In this document: piece by piece, positions 14,672-27,600 of the stretch
How the letters are laid out: the number at the start of each line of letters is the position of its first letter
How positions within the stretch are numbered: position 1 is the stretch's first letter
Source of the DNA: Nemertoderma westbladi
Lineage: Eukaryota; Xenacoelomorpha; Nemertodermatida; Nemertodermatidae
Assembly (NCBI GenBank): GCA_032718475.1
Contig: JAUCBJ010007851.1
Location: forward strand, 1 to 50,141
DNA: 50,141 nucleotides
Direction of reading: 5' to 3'
The notes under the pieces: model-generated
Seen by the model: the letters and a program-made list of their open reading frames with translations, nothing else
What the model was told of the DNA's origin: nothing
Databases searched by the model: none
Made by a program: the position numbers and the translations under genes

Positions 14672-17359
14672 CTAATACACCATGACATGACATTTCATTT
14701 CATTTAGGCGAATCTGTAAAAATGCCTTTTCAATGTCTGCAACAACTGCAAATGAACCAGTACGAAATTGCAAAATGCACGAAATAATGTTCGGTGTAAA
14801 ACAGGGACCGCTGTATAAACAATCATTCAAACTAGCACATTTTGGACCAGCTTTTGCAGAACAGTCATAAACTATACGCAATGGAGTTGTAGTTGATTCT
14901 GGTTTAGCTACACCATGGTGTGCTAAATAATGTACTTTATCAGGTAAAATATTATTATCACACGGAACCAGTTCAATAAATTTACGTTGTAATTGGTCTG
15001 TAATAATATTATTGTAAACTGAAAGTAGTTTCGGCGTCTTACGTAATTTAGCCAAGGTACTTGCTAATCTACGTAATGCTAAATTATAGTTTGATGGTAA
15101 TTTCGGATGATTTGGACGCCATGGAAGTCCTACACAATATCTACCATCAACGAATTGTAAAGATTTAATAAAGTTTGTATGCACATACTCATCTACAGGA
15201 CGATTGATATTTTCTGTACTTATACCGATACTGTCTAAATCCCACAATCTACTTAACATGTTATCTAGTTTGGTTTCACTATCATTATCTACATTATAAT
15301 TTGCACCAATGGAAATTAAACACATAGTGGTTGTGTTTACTGTAGTGCTAGTATTCACACTAGAATATGGAATTCTACCTGCGATGACGTCACCTAGCAC
15401 AGATGGTACGCAATATAAACCACTAGATAATTGCTGTGCGGGTACAAATTCAAAATAATAATCAATGCCAATAATAATCCCGATATCTCTTAAATCATCA
15501 CCAATAATTGGATCGGCCAATAGTAATCCTTTAATATCTGCCCCTTTCAAACTACGTGTGCGACCAGGTATAAAAAAGCGCGGAGGTAATCTATCTACTA
15601 TAAGCGCACGGACTTCTATATCTCCTACCTTTGTGGATACTACAAATTGCACAATATCATACCATTCTAATTTACCGTCAGTATTAATGCCATCAATACC
15701 AGTACATTTTTTACCCACTATAGGTAGTTTGAGCAACGCAGCTAAATCTCTTTTAATTAGACTACGTTGGGAGCCTGTATCTAATAAACTTCTATGTTTA
15801 CTAGTAGTTTTATTTTCACATATTATAGGCATATATGCTGTTGGTATAAGAGAAGCATATTTATCGTCATTAGTTATTACACTTGTCTTATTAGTAGCTA
15901 CAGTAGAAGATACAACTTGTGGATCAGAATCTGAATTAACAGTTTCGTTTGATGTCGCAACATTACACGTAGAATTTTGTTTGTCACTAGAATGATTTGA
16001 GATACTTTTACCTCGGTTGTAATTGCTGGAAGTATTACCTTTAGAATGGTGATCAAAGTTACTACTTTTAGTACTTTGATCTAAATGTAATAACGTGTGA
16101 TGTTTTTTGCGACATACACCACATACACCAGAACTAGGACAAATCTCACCATGTGCATGTTTACGAAAACAATTTCTGCACAAATGTAATTGTTTAGTAC
16201 GCATAAACTTATCATAGGGCAAAATGTATTTATCACAATTACGCACTACATGATTACCTTGACATAAGTAACACTTAAAGGCCGGGTTTCTGTTGCTCAC
16301 ACTTTGAGCTACGGGTAGTGATGTTGCAGTGCCACCGTGACGCAGCAACACTTTACTATTAGAGCAGATTATCTCGTCATCAGAATCTGCGTTGGCGCGT
16401 AACTGTTCAATTTCTTTCTGCAAGGCAGCGCGCAATGAATCCAGCTGCCAATATGTGCAATTGGCAGCTCTGTTAATGTTGTTCCGCACATCAGCAGGTA
16501 GCTTACGCATTAACAATGCGGCGTAAACGTAGCCGGCCGCGTCGACGTCAGCGCCCAAATTCTTTAGAGCCCGTAAATGCGACTCGTACGAAGCCCGAAA
16601 GGTTGATAAACCTTGAACAGTTCCTACAGATTCATCCATGTCGAAAAACGCATGTAACCGAGCCTGTACCAGTAACTCAGTATTCCCGTAAGTTTCAATT
16701 AATAGTTTGACAGCATCTGCATAATCAGAGTCTGTTCGATGAAAACCGCCTAATAATTCGGACGCTTGGTCACTAAGACAACCGGTTAGGTAATTAAATT
16801 TCGTGGCATTACCAAGATCAGTTCGATCGTGAACAGCGTCACGAAAACGATCCCAGAATTCGGACCACTCTAACACCTTACCTGAAAAATGTGGCAAGTT
16901 GAGGTTGGGTAGTTTATACTGTTTCGTTGGAGTTGGATGATACCCGCCATGGCTGTTGTTTGGGTTTGTAAACATGGCACCATGCTGGCCATAACCACCA
17001 ACGTCATCAATAACGGAAGATGTATTCGTAGCCCCTCCAGCAACCAGTTGTGCTGTTCGGAGCAGTTTTGCGATGTTTTCGTCATAGCGACTGACTTCAT
17101 CCAGCTCGTTAAATAAGTCATCATCGTCCCCGGTTTCTGTCACGAGGAGCTCGATTTTTTCACTGAATTCTCGAATGTTCTTCATTTGAACCTCCACGGA
17201 ATTGATCTTAGCAAGAATCTCCTCCGTATTTGGATTCTTTGTGAACACCATCTGTCTAGTATCCATGTACAGAAGAACGTTTAATTCACCAGCAATGCGA
17301 GTCACAATAGACCTGTGCCCCCCACGCCGCCGCTTTAATTGCGTTAATGAATCTGACAT
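14672..17359 (-). CDS. gag-pol: BEL/Pao gag, protease and partial reverse transcriptase
   Basis: 895 codons, ATG at 17359, no internal stop. Residues about 150-320 form the gag domain typical of BEL/Pao (DUF1759-like; NLPHFSGKVLEWSEFWDRF, then FNYLTGCLSDQA). Cys/His zinc fingers follow: C363-x2-C-x3-H-x4-C375, C394-x2-C397 with H401/H403 and C407, and CGVCRKKH near 413-420. The aspartic protease active site is LLDTGS at 525-530. An A17-like region leads into the reverse transcriptase (GVAKPESTTTPLRIVYDCSA), whose motif A (ADIEKAFLQIRL) lies a few residues before the break. The last residues MKCHVMVY are not element sequence. The catalytic YVDD motif, RNase H and integrase are missing, so this copy cannot transpose alone; gag and protease look intact. 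Confidence 0.9.
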   Translation of the reverse strand: MSDSLTQLKRRRGGHRSIVTRIAGELNVLLYMDTRQMVFTKNPNTEEILAKINSVEVQMKNIREFSEKIELLVTETGDDDDLFNELDEVSRYDENIAKLLRTAQLVAGGATNTSSVIDDVGGYGQHGAMFTNPNNSHGGYHPTPTKQYKLPNLNLPHFSGKVLEWSEFWDRFRDAVHDRTDLGNATKFNYLTGCLSDQASELLGGFHRTDSDYADAVKLLIETYGNTELLVQARLHAFFDMDESVGTVQGLSTFRASYESHLRALKNLGADVDAAGYVYAALLMRKLPADVRNNINRAANCTYWQLDSLRAALQKEIEQLRANADSDDEIICSNSKVLLRHGGTATSLPVAQSVSNRNPAFKCYLCQGNHVVRNCDKYILPYDKFMRTKQLHLCRNCFRKHAHGEICPSSGVCGVCRKKHHTLLHLDQSTKSSNFDHHSKGNTSSNYNRGKSISNHSSDKQNSTCNVATSNETVNSDSDPQVVSSTVATNKTSVITNDDKYASLIPTAYMPIICENKTTSKHRSLLDTGSQRSLIKRDLAALLKLPIVGKKCTGIDGINTDGKLEWYDIVQFVVSTKVGDIEVRALIVDRLPPRFFIPGRTRSLKGADIKGLLLADPIIGDDLRDIGIIIGIDYYFEFVPAQQLSSGLYCVPSVLGDVIAGRIPYSSVNTSTTVNTTTMCLISIGANYNVDNDSETKLDNMLSRLWDLDSIGISTENINRPVDEYVHTNFIKSLQFVDGRYCVGLPWRPNHPKLPSNYNLALRRLASTLAKLRKTPKLLSVYNNIITDQLQRKFIELVPCDNNILPDKVHYLAHHGVAKPESTTTPLRIVYDCSAKAGPKCASLNDCLYSGPCFTPNIISCILQFRTGSFAVVADIEKAFLQIRLNEMKCHVMVY

Positions 17360-17410
17360 AATAATTATTATACAGTACAGTTTATTTTAAGTTAAATTGG
17401 CCATTTAATT

Positions 17411-17424
17411 AGGTCCAGGCACCA
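17411..17424 (-). promoter_or_regulatory. Candidate primer binding site of the BEL/Pao element
   Basis: On the minus strand TGGTGCCTGGACCT follows the presumed LTR end (TTACA) by a few bases and precedes the gag ATG by about 50 nt. It begins with TGG, complementary to the CCA end of a tRNA. I could not assign the tRNA. Confidence 0.5.
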
Positions 17425-17428
17425 AAAT

Positions 17429-18196
17429 GTAAGGGAAATACCCAAACATGAAACAGTACGACACTGTCAAGTATAATAAAACGTAAAAGGTCTCATAAAC
17501 TAATAACTGTATAATATAATAAGATAGAACTGACAGGAATATAATATAACAGTATAGAACCACACAGTAAGGGACGCATCAGCTGGATAGCCCAATCACC
17601 ATGATAGTCACTATGAATATAATCAACTTACAATGAATAAACTAATAACTACTATATATGGATAATATATGACCTATCTATACACGAATATATTTCGTAC
17701 AGGGTATAAACCTAATGACAAAAATAAATTAAACACAGTTAGAAAGAATAACAACCAGTTGCCTGCGCAAGGGCGCCATGCTAATCTTAGCCAAGAGGCC
17801 CTACGAGAGGAAGGCTGAGCCCCCCCTCAAACCCCAGACCAATCGCGTGAGGGGTTTTGTGTCGCCGAGCAACGACTGTAAATACCTATGAAACGGTACA
17901 ATTCTGATGTATTTCCAACTATAATATGCTTTTCCATCATTTTTAACCCGTTTCAGTGTTTTTCCTGATGTTTTAGGCCCATATAGTTATTTTTGACGAA
18001 CATTACTCATATCGCAGCCTTATTAGAGGTATGGAATAAAATAAACAATAAAAATACAGTATATATAATTTCTAAGCATATTATTGATGCGAATTCATTT
18101 AATTCGGATAATTAATTTTCTTTTTATAACATTAATTCATTATATAACATTCTGGTACGTATTATAGCAACCGTAACGCATAATACTATTTACAAA
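17429..18196 (-). repeat. Presumed 5' LTR of the BEL/Pao element
   Basis: On the plus strand the segment starts TGTAAGGGAAATACCC next to the primer site, giving an LTR terminus ...ACA on the minus strand. A plausible outer end is TTTACAAACA at about 18196, which would start the LTR with TGTTTG. AATAAA-like and TA-rich sequences lie inside. With no partner LTR the outer end is uncertain, and no gene is seen in the interval. Confidence 0.4.
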
Positions 18197-18879
18197 CAAG
18201 GGATTCCCTTACGCCTTTTACTACAGCCAATAGGAAGCCGCTTCCATTACAGAATTCAGTAAAATGGAATCCTCTTGATTTAGCTAAATATAGACGGCCA
18301 ATCACAACCCACTTCGGGCCCTGGAGAAGGCATCCAGCCTTGTTGCTGCTATGAAATGAACAACCCCCCCCCCCCCCCCCCCCCCTTCAATTGAATTCAA
18401 CTACATTTAACGACATTTAATTCCTCTTACCTGACTGCTACTTTTAAGAAATATTAATTGTTTTGCGCCTTTCAATGGGCTGCTTTCTTTCGTTTTTTTT
18501 CTGGAGGAAAGATTTATTTCAGGAAGATATTCAATTATACTTCAGGGCTCCGCTATTCTTTATGTGCGTCAGTAGCGAGTAGGAAACCTTTCTGTTGTTT
18601 CGAGTTTTATTAGGTTGCAGTTTTCTTTGTTATTTCAAATAAAAAATAAAACAACAACGTATTTATACTCCTCGATTATGAGGGAAAATGAAAATAAATA
18701 AATGTAATAATTATAATATTCACATTTATAATTCCAATGAACCTCATAGAATGTATTATGATATGTATAAATCACACAACAATTAAACACATTATAATCT
18801 CAAATTATGGGGAGTTTATAAATATATTACTAAGATATTTTTAATTAATATCGTTCATATTATTATAATTCTTTGTCAA
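18197..18879. other. AT-rich spacer between BEL/Pao element and satellite, with a C22 run
   Basis: No coding potential is seen. It contains a homopolymer of 22 C at 18364-18385 and otherwise AT-rich unique-looking sequence. The last bases before the satellite are AATATCGTTCATATTATTAT and AATTCTTTGTCAA. Confidence 0.6.
18364..18385. repeat. Poly-C tract, 22 nt
   Basis: An uninterrupted run of 22 C. Such runs are unstable and error-prone in sequencing, so the length may be approximate; the G-rich complement could form a quadruplex. Confidence 0.9.
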
Positions 18880-21688
18880 CTAGTTTACCAGGTTCCATAT
18901 TGTTACGTGGTCCCACGCCACTAGTTTACCAGGTTCCATATTGTTACGTCGTCCCACGCCACTAGTTTACCAGGTTCCATATTGTTACGTCGACCCACGC
19001 CACTAGTTTACCAGGTTCCATATTGTTACGTCGTCCCACGCCACTAGTTTACCAGGTTCCATATTGTTACGTAAACCCACGCCACTAGTTTACCAGGTTC
19101 CATATTGTTACGTAAACCCACGCCACTAGTTTACCAGGTTCCATATTGTTACGTAGACCCACGCCACTAGTTTACCAGGTTCCATATTGTTACGTAAACC
19201 CACGCCACTAGTTTACCAGGTTCCATATTGTTACGTAGACCCACGCCACTAGTTTACCAGGTTCCATATTGTTACGTAAACCCACGCCACTAGTTTACCA
19301 GGTTCCATATTGTTACGTAAACCCACGCCACTAGTTTACCAGGTTCCATATTGTTACGTAAACCCACGCCACTAGTTTACCAGGTTCCATATTGTTACGT
19401 AAACCCACGCCACTAGTTTACCAGGTTCCATATTGTTACGTAAACCCACGCCACTAGTTTACCAGGTTCCATATTGTTACGTAAACCCACGCCACTAGTT
19501 TACCAGGTTCCATATTGTTACGTCGTCCCACGCCACTAGTTTACCAGGTTCCATATTGTTACGTAAACCCACGCCACTAGTTTACCAGGTTCCATATTGT
19601 TACGTAAACCCACGCCACTAGTTTACCAGGTTCCATATTGTTACGTAAACCCACGCCACTAGTTTACCAGGTTCCATATTGTTACGTAAACCCACGCCAC
19701 TAGTTTACCAGGTTCCATATTGTTACGTAAACCCACGCCACTAGTTTACCAGGTTCCATATTGTTACGTAAACCCACGCCACTAGTTTACCAGGTTCCAT
19801 ATTGTTACGTAAACCCACGCCACTAGTTTACCAGGTTCCATACTGTTACGTAAACCCACGCCACTAGTTTACCAGGTTCCATATTGTTACGTCGACCCAC
19901 GCCACTAGTTTACCAGGTTCCATATTGTTACGTCGTCCCACGCCACTAGTTTACCAGGTTCCATATTGTTACGTAAACCCACGCCACTAGTTTACCAGGT
20001 TCCATATTGTTACGTAAACCCACGCCACTAGTTTACCAGGTTCCATATTGTTACGTAGACCCACGCCACTAGTTTACCAGGTTCCATATTGTTACGTCGA
20101 CCCACGCCACTAGTTTACCAGGTTCCATATTGTTACGTAAACCCACGCCACTAGTTTACCAGGTTCCATATTGTTACGTAAACCCACGCCACTAGTTTAC
20201 CAGGTTCCATATTGTTACGTCGACCCACGCCACTAGTTTACCAGGTTCCATATTGTTACGTAAACCCACGCCACTAGTTTACCAGGTTCCATATTGTTAC
20301 GTAAACCCACGCCACTAGTTTACCAGGTTCCATATTGTTACGTAGACCCACGCCACTAGTTTACCAGGTTCCATATTGTTACGTCGTCCCACGCCACTAG
20401 TTTACCAGGTTCCATATTGTTACGTAAACCCACGCCACTAGTTTACCAGGTTCCATATTGTTACGTAGACCCACGCCACTAGTTTACCAGGTTCCATATT
20501 GTTACGTAAACCCACGCCACTAGTTTACCAGGTTCCATATTGTTACGTAAACCCACGCCACTAGTTTACCAGGTTCCATATTGTTACGTCGACCCACGCC
20601 ACTAGTTTACCAGGTTCCATATTGTTACGTCGACCCACGCCACTAGTTTACCAGGTTCCATATTGTTACGTAAACCCACGCCACTAGTTTACCAGGTTCC
20701 ATATTGTTACGTAGACCCACGCCACTAGTTTACCAGGTTCCATATTATTACGTCGACCCACGCCACTAGTTTACCTGGTTCCATATTGTTACGTCGACCC
20801 ACGCCACTAGTTTACCAGGTTCCATATTGTTACGTCGTCCCACGCCACTAGTTTACCAGGTTCCATATTGTTACGTAAACCCACGCCACTAGTTTACCAG
20901 GTTCCATATTGTTACGTAAACCCACGCCACTAGTTTACCAGGTTCCATATTGTTACGTAGACCCACGCCACTAGTTTACCAGGTTCCATATTGTTACGTC
21001 GACCCACGCCACTAGTTTACCAGGTTCCATATTGTTACGTAAACCCACGCCACTAGTTTACCAGGTTCCATATTGTTACGTAAACCCACGCCACTAGTTT
21101 ACCAGGTTCCATATTGTTACGTCGACCCACGCCACTAGTTTACCAGGTTCCATATTGTTACGTAAACCCACGCCACTAGTTTACCAGGTTCCATATTGTT
21201 ACGTAAACCCACGCCACTAGTTTACCAGGTTCCATATTGTTACGTAGACCCACGCCACTAGTTTACCAGGTTCCATATTGTTACGTCGTCCCACGCCACT
21301 AGTTTACCAGGTTCCATATTGTTACGTAGACCCACGCCACTAGTTTACCAGGTTCCATATTGTTACGTAGACCCACGCCACTAGTTTACCAGGTTCCATA
21401 TTGTTACGTAGACCCACGCCACTAGTTTACCAGGTTCCATATTGTTACGTAGACCCACGCCACTAGTTTACCAGGTTCCATATTGTTACGTAGACCCACG
21501 CCACTAGTTTACCAGGTTCCATATTGTTACGTAGACCCACGCCACTAGTTTACCAGGTTCCATATTGTTACGTAGACCCACGCCACTAGTTTACCAGGTT
21601 CCATATTGTTACGTAGACCCACGCCACTAGTTTACCAGGTTCCATATTGTTACGTCGACCCACGCCACTAGTTTACCAGGTTCCATAC

Positions 21689-24600
21689 TGTTACGTAGAC
21701 CCACGCCACTAGTTTACCAGGTTCCATATTGTTACGTAGACCCACGCCACTAGTTTACCAGGTTCCATATTGTTACGTAGACCCACGCCACTAGTTTACC
21801 AGGTTCCATATTGTTACGTTGACCCACGCCACTAGTTTACCAGGTTCCATATTGTTACGTCGTCCCACGCCACTAGTTTACCAGGTTCCATACTGTTACG
21901 TAGACCCACGCCACTAGTTTACCAGGTTCCATATTGTTACGTAGACCCACGCCACTAGTTTACCAGGTTCCATATTGTTACGTCGTCCCACGCCACTAGT
22001 TTACCAGGTTCCATATTGTTACGTCGACCCACGCCACTAGTTTACCAGGTTCCATATTGTTACGTCGTCCCACGCCACTAGTTTACCAGGTTCCATATTG
22101 TTACGTAGACCCACGCCACTAGTTTACCAGGTTCCATATTGTTACGTCGTCCCACGCCACTAGTTTACCAGGTTCCATACTGTTACGTAGACCCACGCCA
22201 CTAGTTTACCAGGTTCCATATTGTTACGTAGACCCACGCCACTAGTTTACCAGGTTCCATATTGTTACGTCGTCCCACGCCACTAGTTTACCAGGTTCCA
22301 TATTGTTACGTCGACCCACGCCACTAGTTTACCAGGTTCCATATTGTTACGTCGTCCCACGCCACTAGTTTACCAGGTTCCATATTGTTACGTCGACCCA
22401 CGCCACTAGTTTACCAGGTTCCATATTGTTACGTCGTCCCACGCCACTAGTTTACCAGGTTCCATATTGTTACGTAGACCCACGCCACTAGTTTACCAGG
22501 TTCCATATTGTTACGTCGACCCACGCCACTAGTTTACCAGGTTCCATATTGTTACGTCGTCCCACGCCACTAGTTTACCAGGTTCCATATTGTTACGTCG
22601 ACCCACGCCACTAGTTTACCAGGTTCCATGTTGTTACGTCGTCCCACGCCACTAGTTTACCAGGTTCCATATTGTTACGTCGACCCACGCCACTAGTTTA
22701 CCAGGTTCCATATTGTTACGTAAACCCACGCCACTAGTTTACCAGGTTCCATATTGTTACGTAAACCCACGCCACTAGTTTACCAGGTTCCATATTGTTA
22801 CGTAGACCCACGCCACTAGTTTACCAGGTTCCATATTGTTACGTCGACCCACGCCACTAGTTTACCAGGTTCCATATTGTTACGTCGACCCACGCCACTA
22901 GTTTACCAGGTTCCATATTGTTACGTCGTCCCACGCCACTAGTTTACCAGGTTCCATATTGTTACGTAAACCCACGCCACTAGTTTACCAGGTTCCATAT
23001 TGTTACGTAAACCCACGCCACTAGTTTACCAGGTTCCATATTGTTACGTCGACCCACGCCACTAGTTTACCAGGTTCCATATTGTTACGTCGTCCCACGC
23101 CACTAGTTTACCAGGTTCCATATTGTTACGTAAACCCACGCCACTAGTTTACCAGGTTCCATATTGTTACGTAAACCCACGCCACTAGTTTACCAGGTTC
23201 CATATTGTTACGTAAACCCACGCCACTAGTTTACCAGGTTCCATATTGTTACGTAAACCCACGCCACTAGTTTACCAGGTTCCATATTGTTACGTGGTCC
23301 CACGCCACTAGTTTACCAGGTTCCATATTGTTACGTCGTCCCACGCCACTAGTTTACCAGGTTCCATACTGTTACGTAAACCCACGCCACTAGTTTACCA
23401 GGTTCCATATTGTTACGTCGTCCCACGCCACTAGTTTACCAGGTTCCATATTGTTACGTAAACCCACGCCACTAGTTTACCAGGTTCCATACTGTTACGT
23501 AAACCCACGCCACTAGTTTACCAGGTTCCATATTGTTACGTAAACCCACGCCACTAGTTTACCAGGTTCCATATTGTTACGTCGTCCCACGCCACTAGTT
23601 TACCAGGTTCCATATTGTTACGTAAACCCACGCCACTAGTTTACCAGGTTCCATATTGTTACGTCGACCCACGCCACTAGTTTACCAGGTTCCATATTGT
23701 TACGTCGACCCACGCCACTAGTTTACCAGGTTCCATATTGTTACGTCGTCCCACGCCACTAGTTTACCAGGTTCCATATTGTTACGTAAACCCACGCCAC
23801 TAGTTTACCAGGTTCCATATTGTTACGTAAACCCACGCCACTAGTTTACCAGGTTCCATATTGTTACGTAAACCCACGCCACTAGTTTACCAGGTTCCAT
23901 ATTGTTACGTAAACCCACGCCACTAGTTTACCAGGTTCCATATTGTTACGTGGTCCCACGCCACTAGTTTACCAGGTTCCATATTGTTACGTCGTCCCAC
24001 GCCACTAGTTTACCAGGTTCCATACTGTTACGTAAACCCACGCCACTAGTTTACCAGGTTCCATATTGTTACGTCGTCCCACGCCACTAGTTTACCAGGT
24101 TCCATATTGTTACGTAAACCCACGCCACTAGTTTACCAGGTTCCATACTGTTACGTAAACCCACGCCACTAGTTTACCAGGTTCCATATTGTTACGTAAA
24201 CCCACGCCACTAGTTTACCAGGTTCCATATTGTTACGTCGTCCCACGCCACTAGTTTACCAGGTTCCATATTGTTACGTAAACCCACGCCACTAGTTTAC
24301 CAGGTTCCATATTGTTACGTCGTCCCACGCCACTAGTTTACCAGGTTCCATATTGTTACGTAAACCCACGCCACTAGTTTACCAGGTTCCATATTGTTAC
24401 GTCGTCCCACGCCACTAGTTTACCAGGTTCCATATTGTTACGTCGTCCCACGCCACTAGTTTACCAGGTTCCATATTGTTACGTCGTCCCACGCCACTAG
24501 TTTACCAGGTTCCATATTGTTACGTCGTCCCACGCCACTAGTTTACCAGGTTCCATATTGTTACGTAAACCCACGCCACTAGTTTACCAGGTTCCATATT

Positions 24601-27600
24601 GTTACGTCGTCCCACGCCACTAGTTTACCAGGTTCCATATTGTTACGTCGTCCCACGCCACTAGTTTACCAGGTTCCATATTGTTACGTCGTCCCACGCC
24701 ACTAGTTTACCAGGTTCCATATTGTTACGTCGTCCCACGCCACTAGTTTACCAGGTTCCATATTGTTACGTAAACCCACGCCACTAGTTTACCAGGTTCC
24801 ATATTGTTACGTCGTCCCACGCCACTAGTTTACCAGGTTCCATATTGTTACGTCGTCCCACGCCACTAGTTTACCAGGTTCCATATTGTTACGTCGTCCC
24901 ACGCCACTAGTTTACCAGGTTCCATATTGTTACGTCGTCCCACGCCACTAGTTTACCAGGTTCCATATTGTTACGTCGTCCCACGCCACTAGTTTACCAG
25001 GTTCCATATTGTTACGTCGTCCCACGCCACTAGTTTACCAGGTTCCATATTGTTACGTCGTCCCACGCCACTAGTTTACCAGGTTCCATATTGTTACGTC
25101 GACCCACGCCACTAGTTTACCAGGTTCCATATTGTTACGTCGACCCACGCCACTAGTTTACCAGGTTCCATATTGTTACGTCGACCCACGCCACTAGTTT
25201 ACCAGGTTCCATATTGTTACGTCGACCCACGCCACTAGTTTACCAGGTTCCATATTGTTACGTCGACCCACGCCACTAGTTTACCAGGTTCCATATTGTT
25301 ACGTCGTCCCACGCCACTAGTTTACCAGGTTCCATATTGTTACGTAAATCCCACGCCACTAGTTTACCAGGTTCCATATTGTTACGTAAACCCACGCCAC
25401 TAGTTTACCAGGTTCCATATTGTTACGTCGTCCCACGCCACTAGTTTACCAGGTTCCATATTGTTACGTCGTCCCACGCCACTAGTTTACCAGGTTCCAT
25501 ATTGTTACGTCGTCCCACGCCACTAGTTTACCAGGTTCCATATTGTTACGTCGTCCCACGCCACTAGTTTACCAGGTTCCATATTGTTACGTCGTCCCAC
25601 GCCACTAGTTTACCAGGTTCCATATTGTTACGTAAACCCACGCCACTAGTTTACCAGGTTCCATATTGTTACGTAAACCCACGCCACTAGTTTACCAGGT
25701 TCCATATTGTTACGTAAACCCACGCCACTAGTTTACCAGGTTCCATATTGTTACGTCGTCCCACGCCACTAGTTTACCAGGTTCCATATTGTTACGTAAA
25801 CCCACGCCACTAGTTTACCAGGTTCCGTATTGTTACGTCGTCCCACGCCACTAGTTTACCAGGTTCCATATTGTTACGTCGTCCCACGTCACTAGTTTAC
25901 CAGGTTCCATATTGTTACGTCGTCCCACGCCACTAGTTTACCAGGTTCCATATTGTTACGTAAACCCACGCCACTAGTTTACCAGGTTCCATATTGTTAC
26001 GTAAACCCACGCCACTAGTTTACCAGGTTCCATATTGTTACGTCGTCCCACGCCACTAGTTTACCAGGTTCCATATTGTTACGTCGTCCCACGCCACTAG
26101 TTTACCAGGTTCCATATTGTTACGTCGTCCCACGCCACTAGTTTACCAGGTTCCATATTGTTACGTCGTCCCACGCCACTAGTTTACCAGGTTCCATATT
26201 GTTACGTAAACCCACGCCACTAGTTTACCAGGTTCCATATTGTTACGTCGTCCCACGCCACTAGTTTACCAGGTTCCATATTGTTACGTAAACCCACGCC
26301 ACTAGTTTACCAGGTTCCATATTGTTACGTAAACCCACGCCACTAGTTTACCAGGTTCCATATTGTTACGTAGACCCACGCCACTAGTTTACCAGGTTCC
26401 ATATTGTTACGTCGACCCACGCCACTAGTTTACCAGGTTCCATATTGTTACGTAAACCCACGCCACTAGTTTACCAGGTTCCATATTGTTACGTAAACCC
26501 ACGCCACTAGTTTACCAGGTTCCATATTGTTACGTCGACCCACGCCACTAGTTTACCAGGTTCCATATTGTTACGTAAACCCACGCCACTAGTTTACCAG
26601 GTTCCATATTGTTACGTAAACCCACGCCACTAGTTTACCAGGTTCCATATTGTTACGTAGACCCACGCCACTAGTTTACCAGGTTCCATATTGTTACGTC
26701 GTCCCACGCCACTAGTTTACCAGGTTCCATATTGTTACGTAAACCCACGCCACTAGTTTACCAGGTTCCATATTGTTACGTAGACCCACGCCACTAGTTT
26801 ACCAGATTCCATATTGTTACGTAGACCCACGCCACTAGTTTACCAGGTTCCATATTGTTACGTAAACCCACGCCACTAGTTTACCAGGTTCCATATTGTT
26901 ACGTAAACCCACGCCACTAGTTTACCAGGTTCCATATTGTTACGTAGACCCACGCCACTAGTTTACCAGGTTCCATATTGTTACGTCGACCCACGCCACT
27001 AGTTTACCAGGTTCCATATTGTTACGTAGACCCACGCCACTAGTTTACCAGGTTCCATATTGTTACGTCGACCCACGCCACTAGTTTACCAGGTTCCATA
27101 CTGTTACGTAGACCCACGCCACTAGTTTACCAGGTTCCATATTGTTACGTAGACCCACGCCACTAGTTTACCAGGTTCCATATTGTTACGTAGACCCACG
27201 CCACTAGTTTACCAGGTTCCATATTGTTACGTAGACCCACGCCACTAGTTTACCAGGTTCCATATTGTTACGTCGTCCCACGCCACTAGTTTACCAGGTT
27301 CCATACTGTTACGTAGACCCACGCCACTAGTTTACCAGGTTCCATATTGTTACGTCGTCCCACGCCACTAGTTTACCAGGTTCCATATTGTTACGTCGTC
27401 CCACGCCACTAGTTTACCAGGTTCCATATTGTTACGTCGACCCACGCCACTAGTTTACCAGGTTCCATATTGTTACGTCGTCCCACGCCACTAGTTTACC
27501 AGGTTCCATATTGTTACGTAGACCCACGCCACTAGTTTACCAGGTTCCATATTGTTACGTCGTCCCACGCCACTAGTTTACCAGGTTCCATACTGTTACG

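Larger units (their letters stand above)
14672..18196 (-). mobile_element. BEL/Pao LTR retrotransposon, 3'-truncated, minus strand
   Basis: Reading right to left: presumed 5' LTR, primer-binding-site candidate, a short leader, then gag-protease-RT in one frame cut inside the RT. RNase H, integrase, 3' UTR and 3' LTR are absent. The cut end meets the end of the plus-strand Gypsy LTR, so two truncated LTR elements lie tail to tail. Without the other LTR neither the LTR limits nor a target-site duplication can be checked. Confidence 0.8.

Noticed and set aside
17429-18880. Target-site duplication of the BEL/Pao element
   Set aside because: The other end is truncated, so no partner exists and the outer LTR limit is a guess.
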